Made by a program: the position numbers and the translations under genes. From NCBI GenBank assembly GCA_011009095.1, contig VTPC01008672.1:1-64000 (forward strand): DNA of 64,000 nt, read 5' to 3'. The stretch is from Ignelater luminosus. Taxonomy: Eukaryota > Arthropoda > Insecta > Coleoptera > Elateridae. The first letter of the stretch is position 1. Each line of letters starts with the position of its first letter. This document shows positions 40,701 through 49,700 of this stretch, in pieces. Below the pieces are notes generated by a model that was not told the origin of the DNA, did not search any database, and was given only the letters and a program-made list of their open reading frames with translations.

Positions 40701-43700
40701 TGACTGGCTAAATGATAATAATATAATGTTTGAACCTAAAGAGGCAAATCCTCCAAACATCCCCAAGGCTAGACCAATCGAAGATTTTTGGAGTTTGTTG
40801 TGTCAAGAAGTGTATAAAAATGGATGGACAGCAAAATCAACCAAGGAACTAACCAGAAGAATTCGACTGTGTGTCAAAAAGGTTGACATGAATGTTGTCC
40901 GACACATGATTAAAGGCGTCAAAGAAAAATTACGCAAAATCGAAGACAATGGTCCTTTATCACTATACAAAAAGGAAAAGTAGAATTATTATAATATTAG
41001 TTTTCGTTTGTATATACATATAAAATATAAGATTTCTTAATAAAGTGTTGTAAAGTGTTTGAATTTTGTCCAGCTACTTTATTGGCACACGTTACTACGT
41101 AAAGCTGCTCGGTCTACGCTTGCGCTAGAGCCGAAGTGTGAAAGTAATGGGTCGAGCGAGAAACGATCTGACACGACAATCAAAATGTATTAAAAGTTAG
41201 AAATTATCGAAAACACGATTGAATTAATTTGCCAGAATATATTAATAAGTAATAATATACATTGGCGTACCTATCAATCAACAAAAACTTGAATAAAATA
41301 AATAATATCATTTTTATTTTAATAAGAATTTGTTTGTTTCAGTTATTGTTATGCCTAAATAAAACTTGGAGTTATAAGACTTAAAAAATTTACAAAAAAA
41401 ACAAGAATTTCATTTTTAGAAAATATTTCTAAGTCTCATAATTCACTTTAAAATTTTTTTTCTAAGTCCCGCATGTTGCTTAAATTTTTCTAAGTCCTGC
41501 ATGATGCCGAAATTTTTCTAAGTTTTGTAAAAGAAAATAAAAGTTATTTTTTATTCAATGTACTCTAAAAGTACTTGTTAGGTTTTACGAAGAGTATAAT
41601 AGAACATAATAGGTCCTTAGAAGAGTCTCGAGAAAAATAAAAATTATTTACGCTTTTCAATATAAAATTCGTAGCACCTCATAGTATCTAATGAGAACAT
41701 GTTAGGCTCTCCAGGTTTTGACTAGAGCTTAATGTGGAAAATTGTTAGAGCTTGTAAGATCCTAAACAGCACTTAAGGACATAAAAGTACATATTTAGAT
41801 TCTAAACAGCACCTATCAGAACTTCTGTAGAACTTAAATTTCGACTCGGGTACTAACCTCCATTTTGTCATTAATATACAGAGTTCAAATATTATTATTT
41901 TGTTTTAATGGTAGGTACTTGAGTTCTTTCCATCTTGATCTTCACGGTTTATAAACTACTCTGTCTCATAAGATGCAACGATCTTCAAAACCAACTAAAT
42001 ATTGGTGTTTAGTACAGGTTTCGGTAACATCACGAATTCTGTCTTCTTTAATAAGCCAACTAGTGGTATCCTGGTTAAATAATTTTTCTATCTCTTAGAT
42101 AGAAGTTTGCCAAAGAAGTCGAAGAAACAGGGGAATTTGAAATGGAATGAATGAAAACAAATCTGTAGATTCAGAACTCATTAAATCATTATATTTAAAA
42201 TTATATGCGTTAATTTCTGTGTGTACTATTTATTAAACCGTTCAGAATGAGCGTACACATGTTATTAGCTTAATAAGCCTTTTTAGATAGACTCACTAGT
42301 AGGCAAAATACAATTTAATAGGGCAACGGAAAACAAAAATGGTGTTACACTTAGTACGATATCATTATCCTTTGCGAATCCTTCTTTTAATGATGAATGT
42401 TTGAAGAAATACTTAAAAGTGGGACCAGGTGGGCTCACAACGTCTTTTAGATTATCTGATTGCTTCCAACAAAGTGGAGAAAATGCATCTCTGCTCATAG
42501 ATTTTTCTGTTGTCTTAGTTTTATTTTTAGAAATATTAGACAAATAAGAAACAGTATAAAATACAATCAAATATTAAAATTATCCTTTTAATATTCCCTT
42601 TTTCAAAAACGAAAATAAAATTCAACAGTTTGGAAAATCGAATGCGCGAATGGAATTAAATGCATTTGATGTTGTATGTGAACGCGACATGTCGGTGTAG
42701 GGCACAGTTAAGCTTCGGTAATCCTATCATCCGATAGTGTCATGTCATTCTGTCAGGCCAGTCGAGCGAGGGTCAAAGCGTTCACCACACACGCGCAGGT
42801 CGCAGGTCAAAGTTTAGAAAGCTTTATTCCTTTTTGAGGTATGGGTGTGGGACGTAACAGGATTAGGATAATGTTCCACAAGAGAATTTTCCTTATTGCC
42901 CGCATTCAATAGCACGTTATGCTCCTGATATGTAGAAATCTTTCATAACTTTATGCTTATCGAAGTTACGTAAAACGATATACAGTGAATCACGTTTATT
43001 TTATTTGTATGCATTACTACAATATGCTCAATCAAAATATAAAGAGGTTTAACCTCAATAAACAGTTAATAAACTAAAGTGGATTGGTTAGTTCTTACAA
43101 ACGTTTTGTTTAAAGTTAAAATAAATATCAGTTAATAAGCCTAATTTGAATATGTCATTTTTGTAACCGCATTGGGAAGTGCTAAAGTCTATAGAAAACA
43201 TGATAATGCAAATATAGAAACTAAATTTTACATTCTCATTCTGCTCGTATATAGAATATCTGAAATGTGACATTCACATGTTGGAGACCAACTTTTTTAA
43301 AAGTGGAACATGTCTGTACATAAAAGTACCAGATGTCATCCATAAACGTACGGTATTAGATGTATCTACTCAACAAGATATGTCAATATTATTATTTATT
43401 AATAAATGTAATAGTGTCTCAATGTGCCCTCGTATAACACTAATTCCGTGGAACGCCGTGAGCGCGTCACTTGTCCACACAATGGCCAGGTTCCCACACT
43501 ACCATTCTGATGGCCTATTTATTCGGAACCGCTGATCTTTTGCTCCCTTTAAAATGCTGAATCAATAGATTAAATTGCAAGGGAATTGAATCCTGTTTGA
43601 ATCAGTGCGGCGAGCGCGAAAAGTGATTAAGATTTTAAAGATCTTTTTAGAGCCCGTATCATTTTATCACTCCAAGTTAAACAACACTTTTTAGTCTCCT

Positions 43701-46700
43701 GCATTTTTAAAAGAGCTAAAGTAGGGATTTGCTTCTTTATTAGCTAAAGCTTTTTTACTTTATGGATGCAAGCATTCGTGTTGGTGTATTAATTTTAGTA
43801 CTTCCCTTTACATCTGTTACAATAAATTTCGCGTCTTTGAAAACGATCTAAAGATAAGGCTTTTCTCAAGGTTTATTCCATTCTAAAAAACTCGTAATTA
43901 CGCAGCTTTGCGTATTCTTACAGCTGTGCAGCACGAACGTGGCCCGCGTAAACCAAAGATTCAACACAGTGCCCACTCGCAAATGCCGCCTACGGTGGGA
44001 CTTCCGCACATGTCTTCGTCTGGAAAATTAACACCCGCTACCAGTTCATTAAATTTCTCACCTGGCCTGTTTGGACATCCGCAACCTCCAAAGCCGTTAT
44101 CGTTACCACCTCCAACAGTAACTACCGCAGGATCTCATGTAGATGCTATTGCGCCTCCAATGTTTCATCCGCAAGCTTTACCTCCACCACCTGGCTTGCT
44201 CCAAATTCTTATGTCGGCAGAAAAGTGTCAGGTAAGCTTTGATTAATAATGATTAAATATTCGGTAAAATTAAAATTAGTGCAACATATTATTGCAGGAG
44301 TTGGTATGGAATACTAAACTTCAATTTGACTTATCAAATGGTTCCGCATCAGGTTTGGGGACATCAAGTACTGCGTTTACCATTTCACCTCCAAATTCAA
44401 CTCTACCTTTGCCATTAACACCAACTTGGGAAATATTACAGGTAATATTAATAGCTAGCATAAAAAAATTACATGCGTTGTCTATGATTTTATACTTTTA
44501 GAATTGTTATTTTAATACTACGAGGTAAAGAATTATATGATCCTGCTATAGGCTTGCATTTAGGTATGAAAACAGCAAGTATTCAAATTCAGTTAATACT
44601 CTAGTCCGTGGTTATCCCAGTTAATTTACAAGTCTTTCGAATTAAATAGCCAAACACACGAGGGAACTTAACACGTGGCTTTTATTCATGTAACCAAGAA
44701 GGTTAAAGTGGAAGCGTTAGTGATTTCAGGTTTTTGGATTTAAAAGTCTTTTCAAAAGTAAAAGTAACAGCAATCGACAGCATTTTATTGTTAACAACGC
44801 AGGTTCTATTTTGTTTTAGATAATAAGATTTTGAGTATTTGGCTAATTTTCAATTTCACTACAGATTTGACACTTAAACGATAAACGGAGATATGGAAAC
44901 ATATACAGGGTGTTTCCTAAAGATGGTAAAAAATTTTAATAGATAATTCTTGGGCTAATTATAAGTAAAAAAAAAGTTCATATTAACAAGTATCTTAAAA
45001 TCCACCCCTTCCGAGTTACAGGGCGTTAAAGCTTATAGAAAAACATTGGTTACTGATACAGTAAAATTAAATTTATCTTTCTGTTTTTCTCAGGACAGTA
45101 TCATCTCGGAATAAGATTTCTCTTGGTCGCACACTACGAGACTTGTTGTCAATTTTTCGCATTCCAGCACACTTTCTGATAACTCGAATAAACGAAATCT
45201 CATGACTGATTATCTTTATGATAAAAAATAATTTCCCATCGCTTTTCATCTAATGATTTCTTTGTTTTTTTTCTAAGACATCATTTTGCAACTTCTGACG
45301 AAATTAATACTATAGTCTAAATCAAATAAGAATAAAGTAGGTGGCACTGCGGTGCAAGGCAGATTTAAGCAGCTGAAGTGTTCGAAAAGGGCGCCAAATT
45401 TGAAATTGCTTTCTAATAGTTGTTCAAGAATATGTATAAAAATTAAAAACCAGTAGCTGACGAACTATGAATAAATGAAATAGTAGATTTTTATAATGAC
45501 AAAGTATAATGAATAACTTCATAAGTATATACCTCTTACGAAGCAAAGGAAGTTACGAGTTAACATGTAAATGTTTATTTATTTAGTTTTTACATAAACA
45601 AAAAGGTAAAAAGCCTGTAGTACAAGTCAATTAAATAATTACAAAACATACTTTAATTAAGGAGCATGAGTTGTAGGTACTGTATATAACAATAGTGCAT
45701 CCATTTTGCTGTTTGTGTATTTATACTTCTGGTAATCACTCTACCTCCATATCATCGTCAGCAGAATCCTCCTCGCTAGAACTCTCCGACTGTAAATTAA
45801 TCACAATTTTCTCAACCACTTGTTCTGTTATTCCGTCTAAATCCCACATATGATTTTCTTCACGTATTACATGATTGACACAATCATTCCACTTTTCTGC
45901 AGTTACACCAGCAATTCCATCACATAAGAGTTGCTTTACCTCTTCGATAGAGTACGTTCGATTATTAACAGCAACATGTTGCTTAACTTGAGCCCATACT
46001 AGCTCAATAGGATTCAGATTACAGTGATACGGTGGTAATCTTAAAATTAATCTTCCACTCTTTTTAATAAGTTCATCGATGCCATATGGTGTTGGATGTG
46101 ATAACACATACTGTTTTACCAATTCTAATAATTGCAATTTCAATAAATTATCTCCTGGTGTAATTTCCTTGCCATGAAGCCAATCAATAATCTGATCTTT
46201 TCTCCAATTCCGAGTGGGTACTCTATCAGCTTTAACACTATGATAAGGGGCGTTGTCCATTACAATGACTGAATGAGGTTTTAATTTAGGTAGGATCCCT
46301 TCCAACCACACTTTAAAAACATCTCCATCCATGTCTTGATGATAATCACCTACAAACATTCAAATAATTTGTTGTAATAAAAAACATACAAAAACAATAC
46401 AGTTCTCACCTATCTTTTTGGATTCAAAAGTTAGAAGTCCTCCATCAACAAAGCCAGATTCACTACCGATGTGAACAACTATTAACCTCTTTCCTTTGCC
46501 TGATGGATCTTTGATTCCAGATGAAAGGCCTTCAAATAATGCTTGTCTGGCAGTTTTAATGGTAGTATCATGCCAAACTTTGCTTCCCACATGTCCTGCA
46601 TTAACCCATGTTTCATCTGTGTAATAAATCGTTCTTCCTTCTTCTCGGTATTGTTTAATAGCAGTTAAATATTTTCTTCTCCACAAAACAATAGTTGGTT

Positions 46701-49700
46701 TTTCAATCAAAATCGTTTTTCTTGTTCGTTTATCATATTTGAATCCTAATTTTAATAACGTTCTATATAATGTTGAATAACTAAAATCTGGTAATGAATC
46801 GTCTTCGTTAACAGCTTGTAGTATTTTTCCTACAGTTGGAACTTCATTTCGAAAATAAAAACAATGTACATGTCTTCGTATGGCAGATTTCTCGAAGTCT
46901 TCAAGTTTCTGAAAACATGTTTTTGATTCCCTAGTTTTCTTAGGAGATCGTACCAATCCAGAAGCTTCCATTTGTTTAATTATATTCCACATCGTATTCT
47001 GTCCGATCCCAACTTCAGCCGACGTTTGCTTGACTGACCAAGTCTTACTGTTGTTTTGTAAATGTTTTAAATAGACATTGTAAGCCATAAGTCTCTGACC
47101 ATGTTTTACGTGTTTTCCTTTAGCATTTTTGAAAACTTCAGCCATAATCGCAAATATAACCTGAAATATTACATTGATATTTTGATCATTAGGTTGTTAT
47201 AATTCAAATTATAATTACCTGTATAACGATACGCTGAGTTTAATGAGCTCTTAAAAGAACTATTTTAATATAAATAAAAGAATAACAGTAATACCAAAAA
47301 AAGACGTAAAATGACAAAATTAGAATAACAGGCTAACCGACCCTAACCAAGCAAGAAGGAAAAAGTGTGGTTATATTACAACTTCACAAAAGCCAACGTT
47401 GTCACGTCTCCGTTTCTTTTAGGTTTGTCTTATCATCTATTTTTAAGGCATTTATGAAAAGTACTTTATATATTTTTCAGTTATAAACATTACTAAAAAA
47501 TTGTTTTATCAGATATATATCATAAAACATTTTTTTATGTAACTATAAGTAATTTACTTTCGTACATCTGGTAACACGGTATTCAATAAAATCAGCATGT
47601 TAAAGTTGTGTAAAACGGACTCGTTTATTAACCAATGAGGATGAAGGTCAAGCTGTCCCTATCATTTCCTTCGCTTTATTCTTATTTGATTTAGACTATA
47701 AGTCGAATGAATTCTAAAAGTCATTGCAGGGCTTATATACTTTACAATATCATTGGAATATGTGATACTAATTAGTTCTAAGTAGTGCTTGATGACATCA
47801 TTACTTACCATTACCTTCCGGCTTCGTCATATCAAAACAAATTTAGAAATACACAGATGTTATGTATTAGATCGAGCCCATTCATTTTTGGAGTTATTAA
47901 TAATAACCAATAATGAAAGACATTTAGTCTACTCCAATAAATCTTAAAATGTGATAATTTAATAAGGTACCCTTAGACAGATCTATTTCGATCTTGTTTG
48001 GCCTCGTCAGTTATAGTCGATAACATTCTTCAATTCCCGCACTTTGTACCAATATTCATAGCACGAAACAATTGCGGCGACATCTAATATCTAGATAAAT
48101 ACCTAACTTGTATACCGGGTGTAGGATCGTATAACGCACCATACAGATTTCAATAGTAAATTCTTAATGTCCCATTATTTGCTTTGCATATGTCGTTGCT
48201 GTTTATTTTCCTTTTCTAATTTTAAAACTAAAAAGATTGACAGACGAAAATCTCTGGTCTTACAACAATCGGGTATGCATTGGAATCATTTTAACAAAAA
48301 AGCAAGCAATATGTCTCATTAAAATGATTCCAATGCATATGTACAGCCGGGGATTTTTCTCTCAACTGAAAGCCTATTTACACTTTTGTTCGAAAATAAT
48401 TATGAGAACAAATAATTGGACATTAAAAATTTATTATTGAAATCTGTATGATGCGTTATCCGATTGCATTAAATACAAGTTACACTGTTATAGGTATAGC
48501 ATCAAAGCATTAATATATTTGTAAATATTGCCAATATAATATAACAATGAAGTAATATTGCTGGAACTTATCAGTGCGATGTTAGTCTGCAGTAACATAC
48601 TATATTATTATACCTATAACTTCTACATCATAAATGTGAACTACTGCTATATTACTTGTGACTTCTAAGTTACCTATATTGCTGTTACAAACTGTGTTAC
48701 TAAGATACAGAACTTTTTCACACCACTGTACGCACAACTTTTGCATAAATAATGCCGCACTACATCTTTTAATGAAATAATTAATCATCAAATACTCACA
48801 ATCTTACTTAGCGTTAATTAGACAAAATATGATTCCAAAGAATCCAAAAGGCAATCTTACATAATAACTAAAAGATTAGACTCTGTGTTTGTTGTTTTAT
48901 TAGAAAAGATGAAAAAATGCGACATTATTTATGCAAGATACTGTACTCTGATTTCATCACTTCTTAGATATTTTTTAATTTACTAATAATTGTACAACAA
49001 TTAGAACATCATAAACTAGGTTGAAGTGTAAATCATTAAAACGTGTAACACAATAATAGCAAAAATCAATACAAAAAATCTCGTTACATAACTTGATGTA
49101 CAAAACACACATCTTCAATCAATTGTTTTTTGAAATATTAACTTGGTATAATAGAATTTTATACAATTAGTAAGATAACAGCCAGAATAACTTTTAATAG
49201 AAATTTTTATATTCTAGATTTTCATATTAGTTTGTGGTTGTTCAATAATATATGCCTTCAAGTTAATCACGTGTCAAGCACGTGCTAGTGATTTCCACCC
49301 TCGAAAGTTAATTTGTTCTCTGAAAGGAGGTGTGGTGAAACGATATTGACTTGTTGGCATTCGCGGTGACTTTTCGTTCGATGTCGCTGTTGGCTGCAAT
49401 AAAACCAACCCCTTATAATTCAGAGAAACGGTCACACCCACCTGAAAATATTTTCAGGCGAAGTTAAGATTTTCTGTTATATATAAACGTAAACATTTTA
49501 TTTTTTTCTTCTATTCAGGAAACTGCAGCAAGATTGCTTTTTATGGCAGTACGTTGGGTCCGTTGTCTGGCACCTTTTCAAACACTCAGTAAACACGACC
49601 AGCTTTTGTTGTTGCAAGAATCCTGGAAAGACTTATTTTTACTACATTTGGCTCAGTGGTCGGTGCCGTGGGATTTATCTGCTTTGTTAAGCTGTCCACA

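Larger units (their letters stand above)
38128..41855. mobile_element. unclassified terminal-inverted-repeat element with a nested DD37E transposon
   Basis: CCCGAGTCGAAATTTAAGT at 38133-38151 is matched exactly in inverse at 41832-41850. TACTA lies directly outside both ends (38128-38132 and 41851-41855), so the target duplication is 5 bp, or TA if only the inner dinucleotide was duplicated. Subterminal zones at both ends carry repeated variants of AGATCCTAAA(C/T)AGCACTTA in both orientations. Without the nested 1.3-kb element the unit is about 2.4 kb. I see no recognisable transposase, and the superfamily is undetermined. Confidence 0.8.
41856..43923 (+). other. dsf: end of dsf intron 3, with two GC-richer patches
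   Basis: Patches at about 42690-42830 and 43430-43530 have mixed composition against AT-rich flanks. The intron ends with a TATTCTTACAG acceptor at 43923. No other gene is seen. Confidence 0.5.
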
